NCBI GenBank assembly: GCA_016715965.1 | Contig: JADJXG010000001.1 | Coordinates: 1,493,501-1,557,500 of the forward strand | DNA: 64,000 nt | From: Saprospiraceae bacterium | Lineage (GTDB): Bacteria > Bacteroidota > Bacteroidia > Chitinophagales > Saprospiraceae | Direction of reading: 5' to 3' | Shown here: piece after piece, positions 26,505-36,074 of the stretch | Layout: every line of letters starts with the position of its first letter | Numbering within the stretch: the stretch's first letter is position 1 | Program-made: the position numbers and the translations under genes | The notes under the pieces: model-generated | Database searches by the model: none | Told to the model about the DNA's origin: nothing | What the model saw: only the letters and a program-made list of their open reading frames with translations

Positions 26505-29399
26505 TCAAACCGGCTGAGACATTGTATCTGCATTCCAATCCAAATACTCCACCCAGTGTTTTGCTTTTCTGTTGGTGAAGTGCTCAATCTGGTGTCTACA
26601 GCTAAAACCCTGTGCAATGAGATTCTGACTTTGATTGCTTTCTCTGATGTTTTCTAATAGAGACATTTCGCCTATTTTCCGGGAAATTTCATAATGCTTT
26701 TTTTCATAGCCAAACATTCCTGCCATACCGCAGCAACCCGAGTTAATTTTTTCCAACTGAACCGCATCGCCAGGAACCAGTAATTTTTCCAAAGCACTTT
26801 GATCAAGCAATGCTTTCTGATGACAATGTCCGTGAAACAGATACCGACCCTCTTTGAGCCTGATCTGATTTTTTAATTTTCCTGTCTCCTTTTCCTGCAT
26901 TAAAAATTCTTCCAATGCCAAAAACTGATTCCGGTAACCCTCCCATTTGTAATCGTCCATCAGGTCGTGCAGATCATCTTTGAAAGCGCTGGCACAACTC
27001 GGTTCTGCAAGAAGTACGGGAATTCCCTCCTTCAAAAAAGGATCAAGTGATTGAAACACTCTTTCGCCTCTTTCTTTCGCCTCTTTTAATAAACCCCGGG
27101 ACAGAGCGGGTCTTTGACAACATCCAGTTGATTCTATCCTCACTTGATATCCACATTTCTCCAACAATTTGATGGCACCATGTCCGATGTCCGGATCGTG
27201 AAATTTGGTATAACAATCGGCAAAAAAAATAACATCGGGTCGTGGAATATTATTGAATCTGCTGGCTATTTTACTTTTGTGAAATGGATTTATTGTAAAC
27301 AATGGAAGAATGCGTCTTCTGTCTAAGCCAGTGATTGACTCAAGCAGAAGCCTAAATGGCTTGGAGGAAATCAATGCGTTCGAAAGATGAGCCAAAGATC
27401 CGGATGCCAGTGAAGAAAGCAATGCCTGATGTTTGACCAGCAAATCTGTTGTTGAATATCCGCTCTTTGATTTTTGGTAAAATTGAATTTCTGATTTTAA
27501 TTTAGACATGTCCACATTGCTCGGACATTCCGATTTGCAAGCCTTGCAGGACAAGCACAAATCCATGACTTCAGAGAGTCTTTCGGAATCCATTCCTTTT
27601 AGATCGAGTTGTCCGCTTAAAGCCAATCGGAGCGCGTTGGCCCTTGCCCTGGTACTTTCTTTCTCATCGAGCGTTGCTCTGAAACTGGGGCACATGGTTC
27701 CACCGGAAGTTTTGCGACATTCTCCGACACCATTGCACAAATGAACTGCTTCATGAAAACTGCCCTCGTCTCTGTAATGGTACATGGATGAAAAAGTCTG
27801 ATCGCTGTAATGGCTTCCGTATCGCAAATTCTGATCGACCGGAGGAGAGTCCACAATTTTACCTGGATTCATCAGATGGTCCGGATCAAACAAATTTTTA
27901 ACTTGTTTAAAAACCTGATACAATTGCGACCCAAAAAAAAGTTCGTTGTACGGACCTCTCGCCAGTCCATCACCGTGCTCTCCACTCCACGAGCCTTTGT
28001 ATTTTTTTACAAGCGCGAGGGTTTTGAGGGAAATGTTTTTCATGCGCTGAATATCCGCATCATCTCTAAGATCTAAAAGTGGCTTGACATGCAACAAACC
28101 AACGCTGGCATGTGCATAAGCCACCACCGGTGTTTGCTCCTGCTTACAAACTTCAAATACTTCCGTGATATAATCTGCCAAATGCTCTACCGGTACCGCG
28201 GCATCTTCAATAAATGCAATAGGCTTCCTGTTGCCTTTGACACCCATCAGTAATCCAAGGCCTTTTTTCCGGACGGTAAATATTTCTTCTATTTTGACCG
28301 GATCAATAAATACGGGATGGGTATATCCAATTTTCCTGGCCTGCAAAGCAGAAGCCATTTTATCTGCTTTTGATTTTGCTTCTTCAGCATTTTCACCATA
28401 GAATTCTACAACGAGAGCAGCTTTGGGGTGACCTTGAATAAATCCACAGTACTTTTTTGTCTCCAAATTTTCTTTGCTCTTCTGCATCAGCAATTCATCC
28501 AGGAGTTCGACCGCTGCTGGTTTAAAAAAATTGATTTCTGCAATATGCGCGATGGAGTCATAAAAGGAATCAAAATGGACGACACACACTGACTGGGATT
28601 TTGGATTGGGCACCAGATTAATTTTGGCAGATAAAATGATGCCCAGTGTGCCTTCGCTACCGACAAATATTTTTGACAAATTCCAGTCTGGATCCATAAA
28701 TTCATCCAAATTATATCCACCAACTCTACGCATGACCTTTGGAAAAATTTCAATGATTTCATTTTTGTTTTCAGAGATCAGTTGAAAAAGCCCTTTATAC
28801 AATTCAGAATCGACTTCCTCCGATGAAAGTTTCTTTTCCAATTGCTCTTGTGTTAGTTTTTTGCAATGGATGATTCTTCCATCAGCGAGGAGAATGTTCA
28901 GTTCCAATACGTGATCGATGGTCTTCCCGTACATAATGGATCTGGTGCCTGAAGAATTGTTTGCTATCATGCCGCCAATGGTAGCGCGACTGGTGGTAGC
29001 AGGGTCAGGCGCAAAATGGAGTCCATGTTTTTTGATGGTTGCGTTGAGTTCGTCTCTCACCAAGCCAGGTTGAACCCAAGCCCATCGTTCCTCTACATTC
29101 AATTCCAATATCTGGTTCAGGTATTTTGTAAAGTCAAGTACAATCGCTTGACCAACAGTCTGGCCCACCAGGCTGGTCCCTCCACCTCTTGCAAGCAATG
29201 GAATGCGATGGAACTTGGAGAATTCCACCAATCTAACAACATCCTTTTCACTGCGGGGATAAAGTACTGCAGCCGGCTTAATCTGATAATTACTGGCGTC
29301 TGTGGAGTACATACCCCGGTACAATGGATCCCAATGTAGATCTCCGTCTATTTCTTTTTTAAGGTATTCAAAGTCCACATCAGATGAAGCTCTCAACAT
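26505..29399 (-). CDS. FAD- and Fe-S-binding oxidoreductase, GlcD/GlpC fusion (YdiJ-like)
   Basis: A 964-residue fusion protein. The N-terminal FAD_binding_4 domain has LYPRSEKDVVRLVEFSK and PLLARGGGTSLVGQTVG, and the FAD-oxidase C domain follows (about 260-500, SGEHGDGLARGPYN). The second half holds a ferredoxin-type region (CLSCKACKSECPSNVDMSKLK) and CCG-type cysteine domains (GCCQRPALSRG, HGHCHQKALL, SGCCGMAGMFGYEKKHYE). This order fits the YdiJ class of D-2-hydroxyacid dehydrogenases. The 2-hydroxyacid substrate is an inference. It is 28 bases upstream of folC. Confidence 0.9.
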   Translation of the reverse strand: MLRASSDVDFEYLKKEIDGDLHWDPLYRGMYSTDASNYQIKPAAVLYPRSEKDVVRLVEFSKFHRIPLLARGGGTSLVGQTVGQAIVLDFTKYLNQILELNVEERWAWVQPGLVRDELNATIKKHGLHFAPDPATTSRATIGGMIANNSSGTRSIMYGKTIDHVLELNILLADGRIIHCKKLTQEQLEKKLSSEEVDSELYKGLFQLISENKNEIIEIFPKVMRRVGGYNLDEFMDPDWNLSKIFVGSEGTLGIILSAKINLVPNPKSQSVCVVHFDSFYDSIAHIAEINFFKPAAVELLDELLMQKSKENLETKKYCGFIQGHPKAALVVEFYGENAEEAKSKADKMASALQARKIGYTHPVFIDPVKIEEIFTVRKKGLGLLMGVKGNRKPIAFIEDAAVPVEHLADYITEVFEVCKQEQTPVVAYAHASVGLLHVKPLLDLRDDADIQRMKNISLKTLALVKKYKGSWSGEHGDGLARGPYNELFFGSQLYQVFKQVKNLFDPDHLMNPGKIVDSPPVDQNLRYGSHYSDQTFSSMYHYRDEGSFHEAVHLCNGVGECRKTSGGTMCPSFRATLDEKESTRARANALRLALSGQLDLKGMDSERLSEVMDLCLSCKACKSECPSNVDMSKLKSEIQFYQKSKSGYSTTDLLVKHQALLSSLASGSLAHLSNALISSKPFRLLLESITGLDRRRILPLFTINPFHKSKIASRFNNIPRPDVIFFADCYTKFHDPDIGHGAIKLLEKCGYQVRIESTGCCQRPALSRGLLKEAKERGERVFQSLDPFLKEGIPVLLAEPSCASAFKDDLHDLMDDYKWEGYRNQFLALEEFLMQEKETGKLKNQIRLKEGRYLFHGHCHQKALLDQSALEKLLVPGDAVQLEKINSGCCGMAGMFGYEKKHYEISRKIGEMSLLENIRESNQSQNLIAQGFSCRHQIEHFTNRKAKHWVEYLDWNADTMSQPV

Positions 29400-29458
29400 A
29401 ATGGGGCAAAATTAAACCAAAAATTGATGTATATTGTGCCCGGTTTAATCCTATTTTT

Positions 29459-30490
29459 ATGTCTGATACGCTTACTGCCAATATTTTTAGTTTTATTGAA
29501 AATACCCATTACGCAGGTAAAAAAGATTTTGTCGATGATATAGCTGAATTATTGCATTTGCAAAAGTCTTCGGTGTACAAAAAGATTAAAGGTGAATCAT
29601 CACTTAGTCCGGACGACATTGCCAAATTGGGTAAACACTATCAGCTCAGCTTGGATGATTTGCTGGGATTGCAACAGGATAGAATTTATTTTGATTTTCC
29701 AGCGCTCAACGGAGAGGTCAAAAATGTCATGGATTATTTGATTCCCATAGAGTACAATATCAAAAGGGTCCAGATGATTCAACCAACCATCTACTACACC
29801 AGTAGAGAAATTCCAATATTTTATTATTACACCTCACCCAAACTCGCTGCATTTAAGTTCCATGTATTCTACAACATCAACTGGCGGGATGAAAAATTCA
29901 AAATGACCAGTTTTGATTTGAAAGAATATGAATTTAATCAGGATTATTTGAATATTTTAAAAAGTATATCGGACATCTATATGGGCTTAAACAGCATCGA
30001 GGTTTGGAATGTGACTGTATTTGACAACACGCTTAATCAGATTCGATACTTTCTCGAATCTGGTCTGATGCACCATGCTGAAGATGCACTTAGGCTGCAC
30101 GATGAATTATTGGCACTGGTTGAAAAACTTCAGGAATGTTGTGAATTGGAAACAAAAAGACCTTTTGGAAAACAACTCAAAAATCAAGGAAGTTTGAGTT
30201 TGTTCAACAACGAAATTGCATTCACCGGTAACCTGATTTATGTCAAAAGCAATTCCATCCGCACGGTTTATACCACCTTTGACAATCCCAATTTTTTGAA
30301 TTCTTTCAATCCGCGCCTCTGTGATTATACCGAAAAATGGCTCCACAGGATCATCAGCAATTCCATCCACATCACGGGTGGAAATACGAGAGATAAAAAT
30401 CAGTTTTTTCTGAAAATTTCAGAAAAAATTGAGAGGTCAAGAAAACAAACTGAAAATTGGATTGAGTTCCATCAGGATAGACCAGAATAA
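29459..30490 (+). CDS. Uncharacterised HTH-type protein, paralogue of 61725-62720
   Basis: I do not recognise a named family. The 343 residues begin with an XRE-like helix-turn-helix (FVDDIAELLHLQKSSVYKKIKGESSLSPDDIAKLGKHYQLSLDDLL, about 23-70). The large second part shares distinctive blocks with the gene at 61725-62720: YYTSREIPIFYYYTSPKLA, the EVWNVTVFDNTLNQIRYFLE segment, TFDNPNF, and a basic C-terminal helix RSRKQTE. No membrane segment or signal is visible. It is divergent from the FAD/Fe-S gene. A DNA-binding regulator with an unknown sensing domain is the likely role. Confidence 0.7.
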   Translation: MSDTLTANIFSFIENTHYAGKKDFVDDIAELLHLQKSSVYKKIKGESSLSPDDIAKLGKHYQLSLDDLLGLQQDRIYFDFPALNGEVKNVMDYLIPIEYNIKRVQMIQPTIYYTSREIPIFYYYTSPKLAAFKFHVFYNINWRDEKFKMTSFDLKEYEFNQDYLNILKSISDIYMGLNSIEVWNVTVFDNTLNQIRYFLESGLMHHAEDALRLHDELLALVEKLQECCELETKRPFGKQLKNQGSLSLFNNEIAFTGNLIYVKSNSIRTVYTTFDNPNFLNSFNPRLCDYTEKWLHRIISNSIHITGGNTRDKNQFFLKISEKIERSRKQTENWIEFHQDRPE

Positions 30491-30517
30491 ATACATTTTA
30501 AGCTTTCTTGGTATTTG

Positions 30518-31624
30518 TCAGAGAGCCATATCTTCGATGGCCTGGGCCAATACATCCGGAAAGAGCTCAGGGGCGCAGGCAAACACAGGAATGCCAAGGT
30601 TGGCCAGTTTTTGTCCATTTGTTTCATTAAAAATTGGTTTGCCTTCATCATCCATGGATACAATACACTGAATATTGCAGTTTGATTGTAAAAGAAACTG
30701 GAAACTTTGAATCATTTCTTTGACAGGACCTCCTTCATCAAGGTCGCTGATTACAAACAGGATGGTCCTGGATAAATTTCTCATTTTTTGGCGCACATAT
30801 TCCAGACCCAATCGTATATCCGTACCTCCACCCATGGGAACGCTAAACAATATTTCTACGGGGTCATTGTAAAGGTCCGTCATATCAGTGATCGCTGTAT
30901 CAAAAAAGATGAGATGGGTTTTGATGGAAGGTAGGGAAGCCAATACAGCGCCAATGATGGAACAATAGATCGCAGATTGAATCATTGACTCGCTTTTATC
31001 CACCAGCAAAACAATCTCTGTCAAACGAGTTCCACGCTTCTTTCCATACCAATCCACCGGAATCACTGATTGTATATCCGGGATGTAGTGTTTTAAATTT
31101 CTGCCAATGGTTTTTGACCAATCAATTTGTGCTTTGGAAGGATGTATTTTTCTCGATCTTCCAATCATCGAAGACCTAATGGCTGCGCTGAATTTTGGCT
31201 TTAGTTTCTTTTCTGTTTGCTGCACCAATTTTTGCACCAGATTTTTTGCACTGTGCAATGCTCGGTCGGGTAGTATCTCCCGGAGAGCTATGATGGTAGC
31301 CACCATTTGGATGTCCGGTACAATGCGATCCAGCAATTCGGGCTCAAGCAACATCTGATGAGCGTTCTGTCTTTCCAGCGCATCCTGTTGCAACAACCGG
31401 ATCATATCAGGTTGAAATTGTTGGCGAATTCCATCCAGCCATTTTCTGATTTTCTGAGGACTTTTGGTCAGACTGCCGGATTCTCCACCCGCACCATACA
31501 ATGTTTTTAAAAGATCTTCCAATTTTTTCTCTTCCGCAGTCAACTGAATATCCGGATCCTTGGCATTGTGCGTGCCCAATACCAATTCCCAACGGTTTTC
31601 AGGATTTAGAACTTCTTCGTTCAT
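30518..31624 (-). CDS. VWA domain-containing protein (CoxE-like)
   Basis: A 368-residue cytoplasmic-looking protein. The C-terminal half is a von Willebrand A domain with a full MIDAS start LVDKSESM (DxSxS), THLIFFDTAITDM, and GGGTDIRLGLEYV (the Thr loop). The N-terminal half is helical and unassigned. Such proteins often partner with MoxR-type AAA ATPases, but no ATPase lies here. Instead it is five bases downstream of an MtfA-like membrane protein. Function is unknown. Confidence 0.82.
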   Translation of the reverse strand: MNEEVLNPENRWELVLGTHNAKDPDIQLTAEEKKLEDLLKTLYGAGGESGSLTKSPQKIRKWLDGIRQQFQPDMIRLLQQDALERQNAHQMLLEPELLDRIVPDIQMVATIIALREILPDRALHSAKNLVQKLVQQTEKKLKPKFSAAIRSSMIGRSRKIHPSKAQIDWSKTIGRNLKHYIPDIQSVIPVDWYGKKRGTRLTEIVLLVDKSESMIQSAIYCSIIGAVLASLPSIKTHLIFFDTAITDMTDLYNDPVEILFSVPMGGGTDIRLGLEYVRQKMRNLSRTILFVISDLDEGGPVKEMIQSFQFLLQSNCNIQCIVSMDDEGKPIFNETNGQKLANLGIPVFACAPELFPDVLAQAIEDMAL

Positions 31625-31629
31625 TGATG

Positions 31630-32436
31630 CTAAGACTGGTAAGATAATTCGTATGCTTCCAAATGAGACTGATACCGCTTTTTCATTTCATCTTCATAAA
31701 ACACACAAGCCATCAGGACCAACGCTTTTGTGGACAGCCGCTGAAGACCCAACCAGTTGAGGATTGCTTCTTGAGTTTGTTTAAAAATGTTTGGACAAAA
31801 TTCTATCAATTCTTGTTCTGAGAGCAATGGCAATGCCGGGTTTTTTTCTTCTGTAATGATCAAACACCATTCATACCAGGCCGGATTGAAATACTTGTCA
31901 GGCTCCCAAAATGAGGCATTCAATTGCTCTTCAGAAAAAATGAGCACTCCATCTTCGCGGTCGTGTTCACACACATGGACTTGTCCGATATTTGGAGAAA
32001 TAAATGGATGTTGATAAACAACTGTGCGCTGATACCTTTTCCAGATTTTCGGATCCTTAAATACACCGAGCTTTACAGCAGGCACCAAGACCATCCATTT
32101 TAGTTCTTCATAGAATTTGGCGAGATTCATTGGAATAAACTCATGTACCAGACAAGCTCGGGAAAGTTCAATGAAAAATTTGTTTTTCTCCTCTGATGCC
32201 ATGTTCAGAATAAAAGAATATCTGGAAGATAAAAACAATTTTTCTCGTTCAGACAAGTCTGGTGTTTTGACTTGATAGAAATAGTCATTGATCTGATGCT
32301 TAAAAATAAACACTCCCACTGCCAATATCACCAGCATCAAAATGACAGTTGCATTTAGACTTTCCCGGGTAAAGCCATACCAAAAGTAGATTCCCGTTAT
32401 GAGTAAAATTGGTATTAGAAAATATCTATACGGCAT
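31630..32436 (-). CDS. MtfA-like membrane protein lacking the zinc-binding HExxH motif
   Basis: A 268-residue protein with two N-terminal transmembrane helices (YFLIPILLITGIYFWYGF, TVILMLVILAVGVFIF). The rest resembles the MtfA (M90) layout: VLVPAVKLGVFKDP, TVVYQHPFIS, a GQVHV/LIFSEEQ stretch, and near the end LSTKALVLMACVFYEDEMKKRYQSHLEAY, which looks like the family's EFFAVxSEYFFE region (last segment shortened in comparison). The catalytic HExxHxxD is not found; a single HEFIP at residues about 93-97 lacks the second His. It may be a non-catalytic relative. The family call is by eye and moderate. Confidence 0.5.
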   Translation of the reverse strand: MPYRYFLIPILLITGIYFWYGFTRESLNATVILMLVILAVGVFIFKHQINDYFYQVKTPDLSEREKLFLSSRYSFILNMASEEKNKFFIELSRACLVHEFIPMNLAKFYEELKWMVLVPAVKLGVFKDPKIWKRYQRTVVYQHPFISPNIGQVHVCEHDREDGVLIFSEEQLNASFWEPDKYFNPAWYEWCLIITEEKNPALPLLSEQELIEFCPNIFKQTQEAILNWLGLQRLSTKALVLMACVFYEDEMKKRYQSHLEAYELSYQS

Positions 32437-32660
32437 TTCGCGAGGGTTTATGATGTTGCAAACATTGGAAGAATAAGACTTGTTGGGAGATCGGCATAAT
32501 GTCTTTCATGGTAGGTCGAAAAATGCGAACAAAAGTAATTCATTCCCGCTTGCAGTGCCGTTCAATCTGAGATTTAGGCCTTAAAATAATATTTAAAAAA
32601 CAGAAAACCAAGGAATTAATACTTTGAGCGGAAGATAGCATCGATTTTTGTTAAAAATCA
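32437..32660. other. Spacer upstream of tRNA-Phe
   Basis: AT-rich divergent spacer between the MtfA-like gene and tRNA-Phe. I see no gene here. The tRNA promoter begins at its right edge. Confidence 0.4.
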
Positions 32661-32690
32661 TTTGTCAAAATGAATAAAGACCTATATTTG
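32661..32690 (+). promoter_or_regulatory. Promoter of tRNA-Phe
   Basis: TTTG at 32661-32664 and TATATTTG at 32683-32690 are separated by 18 bases, a near-perfect Bacteroidota promoter. The tRNA begins 33 bases after the -7 box. Confidence 0.85.
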
Positions 32691-32722
32691 CAGCCCCAAT
32701 TCATAATTTGGGGATACCAAAG

Positions 32723-32795
<73 letters not shown>

Positions 32796-32802
32796 CCGCT
32801 AG

Positions 32803-32837
32803 CCCTTGCAATTTGAAAATTTGCAAGGGTTTTTTTA
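32803..32837 (+). terminator. Terminator of tRNA-Phe
   Basis: CCCTTGCAA pairs with TTGCAAGGG across an AT loop and is followed by a run of seven to eight T. It begins a few bases after the tRNA. Confidence 0.88.
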
Positions 32838-33157
32838 TTGTATAATTTTGTAATTGATTGTATGGCTTATGCTTAAGTGCTGAAGAGAACTCCCTGAGTG
32901 AATTGTTTTTTTAAGGAATAATTACTTTCAATAGTATGAATTGTATTCTTCACTGGGGACTCTTTCAGAAAATGCACACAAATTTATTACTCTTAAGAAA
33001 AGAGGATAGTGTATTCTGATTTTATGAATATGATTTGAGATAATATTTGACACAGGTATTTTATCACGGTCCTTTATATTCAAATTTATAAGTTTCTCCC
33101 CTAACTAAAGTTATATTGCGGGCCTGCCAGGAGCGCCGGATGTTTGTGTAAAAAATC
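32838..33157. other. Intergenic stretch with a weak inverted repeat
   Basis: No gene is visible here. An imperfect inverted repeat pairs about 32883-32901 (AGAGAACTCCCTGAGTGAA) with 32953-32971 (TTCACTGGGGACTCTTTC). It is flanked by tRNA-Phe on the left and by the small exported proteins on the right. No consensus promoter for the gene at 33158 is evident. Confidence 0.4.
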
Positions 33158-33967
33158 ATGAAAACAATCTTCCAAATTGTAGTTGGCCTGATGGCGTTCA
33201 CAAATGTTGTCAATTCGCAGTATTTTGTTCCATTGATTGATGAATCAAGAAAAGCCACAGAATCATTATCTGAAAGCCCAACGGATGTTTGGGAGATGAA
33301 CCTCAGCTTTTTTGGCGGGTTCAGGGAAACAGGTGCAATAAAACAAGAGGAACTTGATAAAATCAATGGATCTGCCATCATCAATTTTCATAAATCGGAT
33401 AAATTCAATTTTACCATTGGCTACACTTTAAATAAGATCAATACCAATGGCATCGCGACTGCCAGGCAATACTTCTATTCGATCCTTGTCCCGGATCTCG
33501 GCGGACAGGCTTTTTCTGCCAATTTTATCCGAAAATGGAAAGACAAAAAATATTTTCAATTGAATTTTTCAATCGGAAATGATCTTTGGGAAATAAATGG
33601 GACAGAATATGAAGCCAGTCCTTATTCAGTAAGGTTAAATTATATCTATAAACCTTTTGACCAGTACGAATTGGATGGTGAAAATTTCTTTGATATGCGG
33701 TTGGAATTAGGAGCCTGCTTGCGTGGTTTGAGCAATAACATCCTGGATCAAAGGGATGTATTGAAAACAAATTTCGGCATGGATCGGACCAATTTTTTTG
33801 GATTGGAGGCGAATGTGGTATTTACTTTTAATAAATTTAGTCTTTTCTTTCACCCAAGTATTATTTTCGCTTCTAAGGTGGATGGTTTTCCAAACCGCGG
33901 ACTGTACCTTTTTGGAGCCCTGGTGCAGGGTGACGCATTAAGTTTTAAACTGAATAAAAAACAATAA
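33158..33967 (+). CDS. Uncharacterised exported protein, probable small beta-barrel
   Basis: A 269-residue protein. It has a signal peptide (IFQIVVGLMAFTNVVNSQYF) followed by alternating amphipathic strands (NFTIGYTLNKIN, YFQLNFSIGNDLWEING, FNKFSLFFHPSIIFA). I do not recognise the family. An outer-membrane barrel is possible, though the C-terminus ends KLNKKQ rather than in Phe. The next exported protein starts two bases after its stop, so the pair is co-transcribed. Confidence 0.62.
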   Translation: MKTIFQIVVGLMAFTNVVNSQYFVPLIDESRKATESLSESPTDVWEMNLSFFGGFRETGAIKQEELDKINGSAIINFHKSDKFNFTIGYTLNKINTNGIATARQYFYSILVPDLGGQAFSANFIRKWKDKKYFQLNFSIGNDLWEINGTEYEASPYSVRLNYIYKPFDQYELDGENFFDMRLELGACLRGLSNNILDQRDVLKTNFGMDRTNFFGLEANVVFTFNKFSLFFHPSIIFASKVDGFPNRGLYLFGALVQGDALSFKLNKKQ

Positions 33968-33969
33968 TT

Positions 33970-34548
33970 ATGAAAAGTTTCATTTTAGTCCTTTTAATGA
34001 CAATTATTTTGTCTTTCAAGCCCACCACCGATTCTGCAAATTTTGCTGAAAGTCTGGATTCGATTTCAACTGAGAAATTGGAAGCCATACTTTTGAAAAG
34101 AAAAATGGAAAATTTGGTAGATATGAAATTGGAATCTCCTGTTGACTTGAGTTATGCAAAAGGCCTGGTAAATAATTATATAATTGCCATGAAGAATAAA
34201 TACAGTATTGAAAATGCAAACACCATTGAAAGATCGGTTTTGCTCCCATACAGTGAAATCGATGCGAGTATTAGCTTGCTTAAGTTTTATTATCAATCGA
34301 CTTATCCAGATGCCAATAAATTTCAATACAGAATATACTTTGGTAAAAACAATTCAGTAAATCAAGAATCCTTTCCTACCGGTCATACTGCCATCGTGCG
34401 ATTGTGCTATGACAGTATCAACATTCCAGATCTTATATCAATCCCTCAAAGTAGTAATACCATCAGAACCATATTTAATGTAGGAAATATATGTCCTCCC
34501 AATTGTCCTGGTGTTTTAGCGACACAGGATGACATGTATCATCAGTAA
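33970..34548 (+). CDS. Uncharacterised exported protein
   Basis: A 192-residue protein with a signal peptide (SFILVLLMTIILSF). The mature part has a helical N-terminal region (TEKLEAILLKRKMENLVDMK) and, later, FPTGHTAIVRLCYDS and ICPPNCPGV, with three cysteines. No known family is evident. It follows the small barrel-like protein by two bases and precedes a six-helix membrane protein and histidine kinase. It may act as their ligand or cargo, which is only an inference from position. Confidence 0.6.
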   Translation: MKSFILVLLMTIILSFKPTTDSANFAESLDSISTEKLEAILLKRKMENLVDMKLESPVDLSYAKGLVNNYIIAMKNKYSIENANTIERSVLLPYSEIDASISLLKFYYQSTYPDANKFQYRIYFGKNNSVNQESFPTGHTAIVRLCYDSINIPDLISIPQSSNTIRTIFNVGNICPPNCPGVLATQDDMYHQ

Positions 34549-34596
34549 TGTTTCTTCATGCTGGTTTATTAATACCAAGGAATCATTGTCGTTGCT

Positions 34597-35175
34597 TTGC
34601 TGTTCTCCTTTGGCAGAAAAGCAAGGTTCGATCCGGCCTATTTTAATTACTTTCTTTGGTATATTGTAATTTTTGAAATTTTTCTTGCCAATTTATCAAA
34701 CTATTTATTTGGCTCTAATGTCATCATTTACAATTTCTTTGTGGTAGGCTGTATTGGATATTATGCGTTTGTTTATAACCATGTTTTAGCAAAAAATCAA
34801 ATGGTCATTCCTATTCTCATCCTTTATATAATTTTGGTTATTTTTGAGAATATGGGTATATCAGGTTTTTATAAATTTAATCATATCAGTTATACTTTTG
34901 GAATGGTTTTTATAGGTATTCTCGCGATGATGTATCTTAAACATTTAGTGGATAATGGAGCGCATCAATTTAGCCAGAGCCCAATGTTTTATTTAAGTTT
35001 TGGAATTTTATTTTTTTATACCGCTTGTTTTACCATCTTGTTATTGAATCCTCTGATCATGAAAATAGACATTGGTTTATCCAAAGAAATCTATGTATTG
35101 GTAAAAGTCGGAAACATTATTTTAAGTTTGTCCTATTTACAAATAGCTTATTTGAATTGGAAAACAGAGAATTGA
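34597..35175 (+). CDS. Six-helix membrane protein upstream of a histidine kinase
   Basis: A 192-residue integral membrane protein with about six helices (FLWYIVIFEIFLANL, IPILILYIILVIFENM, TFGMVFIGILAMMYL, YLSFGILFFYTACFTILLL, VGNIILSLSYLQIAYL). Such proteins commonly lie next to NarL-type kinases in Bacteroidota and may be the sensor part. The N-terminus is unclear: TTG at 34597 is used, but the reading frame is open back to a TAA at 34570, and codons IIVVALLF continue the first hydrophobic segment. Its TGA overlaps the TTG start of the kinase, so they are coupled. Confidence 0.65.
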   Translation: MLFSFGRKARFDPAYFNYFLWYIVIFEIFLANLSNYLFGSNVIIYNFFVVGCIGYYAFVYNHVLAKNQMVIPILILYIILVIFENMGISGFYKFNHISYTFGMVFIGILAMMYLKHLVDNGAHQFSQSPMFYLSFGILFFYTACFTILLLNPLIMKIDIGLSKEIYVLVKVGNIILSLSYLQIAYLNWKTEN

Positions 35176-35960
35176 TTTTATATATTGTTATCATTTCATT
35201 CATAATGCCATTGGTATTGAGTGGCATCTTGGTTTGGTTTTTTATGATTGCTCAGAAACGAAGACACCATGCAGAGTTATTGCAAAGAGAAATTCAAATC
35301 CAACAACAGAAAATGATGATTGAGAGGATCCAACTCATCGAGCAAGAGCGGGCCAGAATTGCCTCCGACATGCACGACGACCTTGGTTCAGGTCTTACCA
35401 ACATCCGTTATTTATCAGACAGGGCCATTGAATCAGATGATCCGCTGGAAGATAAAATATATCTGAAAAGAATTGGTGATTACAGCAGTCAACTGGTTCG
35501 CAACATGAGTGAACTGATTTGGGCTATGAATTCAAATCTGGACAGCTTGGCCAATTTATGCGCGTATGTCAGAAGGTACGCCTATGAATACCTGGACCCA
35601 TTCAAACTCAAATTGGTCTTTGAATGCCCTGATTTTCAGAATGAAGTCCATCTCAGTACAATTAAAAGAAGAAATTTATTTCTTGTTGTAAAAGAATTCC
35701 TGCACAATGTTGTTAAGCACGCGCATGCTTCTGAAGTGATGATGAAAATTGAATGTATTGATCATTCTTTCAGATTGACCTTATCGGATAACGGTCGCGG
35801 ATTTAATGAAGTTCAAGCTTCGGGATCAGGTAACGGATTGAACAATATCAGAAAGAGATTGGAACAGATTGGGGCACAATGTAATTTATCGTCTTCCGAT
35901 CAAGGAACTCAGTTGAGCATACTTCTGTTATTGGTTGAAGATCAAGATTCCGGGGCTTAG
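35172..35960 (+). CDS. Sensor histidine kinase, NarL/LiaS (HisKA_3) type
   Basis: A 262-residue kinase. One N-terminal membrane helix (ILYIVIISFIMPLVLSGILV) is followed by a coiled linker. The dimerisation helix has the phospho-acceptor His in ARIASDMHDDLGSG. The HATPase_c domain has LVVKEFLHNVVKHAHAS (N box), LTLSDNGRGF (G1) and GSGNGLNNIRKRL (G2). I chose TTG at 35172 because TTGA overlaps the preceding stop; the longer frame from 35025 lies inside the upstream gene. It probably phosphorylates the response regulator at 36075, sensing through the partner membrane protein. Confidence 0.85.
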   Translation: MILYIVIISFIMPLVLSGILVWFFMIAQKRRHHAELLQREIQIQQQKMMIERIQLIEQERARIASDMHDDLGSGLTNIRYLSDRAIESDDPLEDKIYLKRIGDYSSQLVRNMSELIWAMNSNLDSLANLCAYVRRYAYEYLDPFKLKLVFECPDFQNEVHLSTIKRRNLFLVVKEFLHNVVKHAHASEVMMKIECIDHSFRLTLSDNGRGFNEVQASGSGNGLNNIRKRLEQIGAQCNLSSSDQGTQLSILLLLVEDQDSGA

Positions 35961-35998
35961 CTTAAAATATCCAATAAAACATGGCAATTCATATATTT

Positions 35999-36006
35999 TA
36001 TCTTTG
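35999..36006 (+). promoter_or_regulatory. Putative -7 box of the response-regulator gene
   Basis: TATCTTTG matches TAnnTTTG, 69 bases upstream of the ATG at 36075. No TTTG is found at the -33 position, so this is a partial promoter. It suggests the regulator can be expressed apart from the kinase. Confidence 0.45.
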
Positions 36007-36074
36007 CTCTCTTAAAAACCTGAGCTTTGTCGATACAAGGAATGAATTTATTTTCAAACTAAATGGTACGTGAT

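Noticed and set aside
31630..32436. Calling the MtfA-like protein an active zinc protease
   Set aside because: The HExxHxxD motif is not present; the only HEF sits at the wrong place and lacks the second His.
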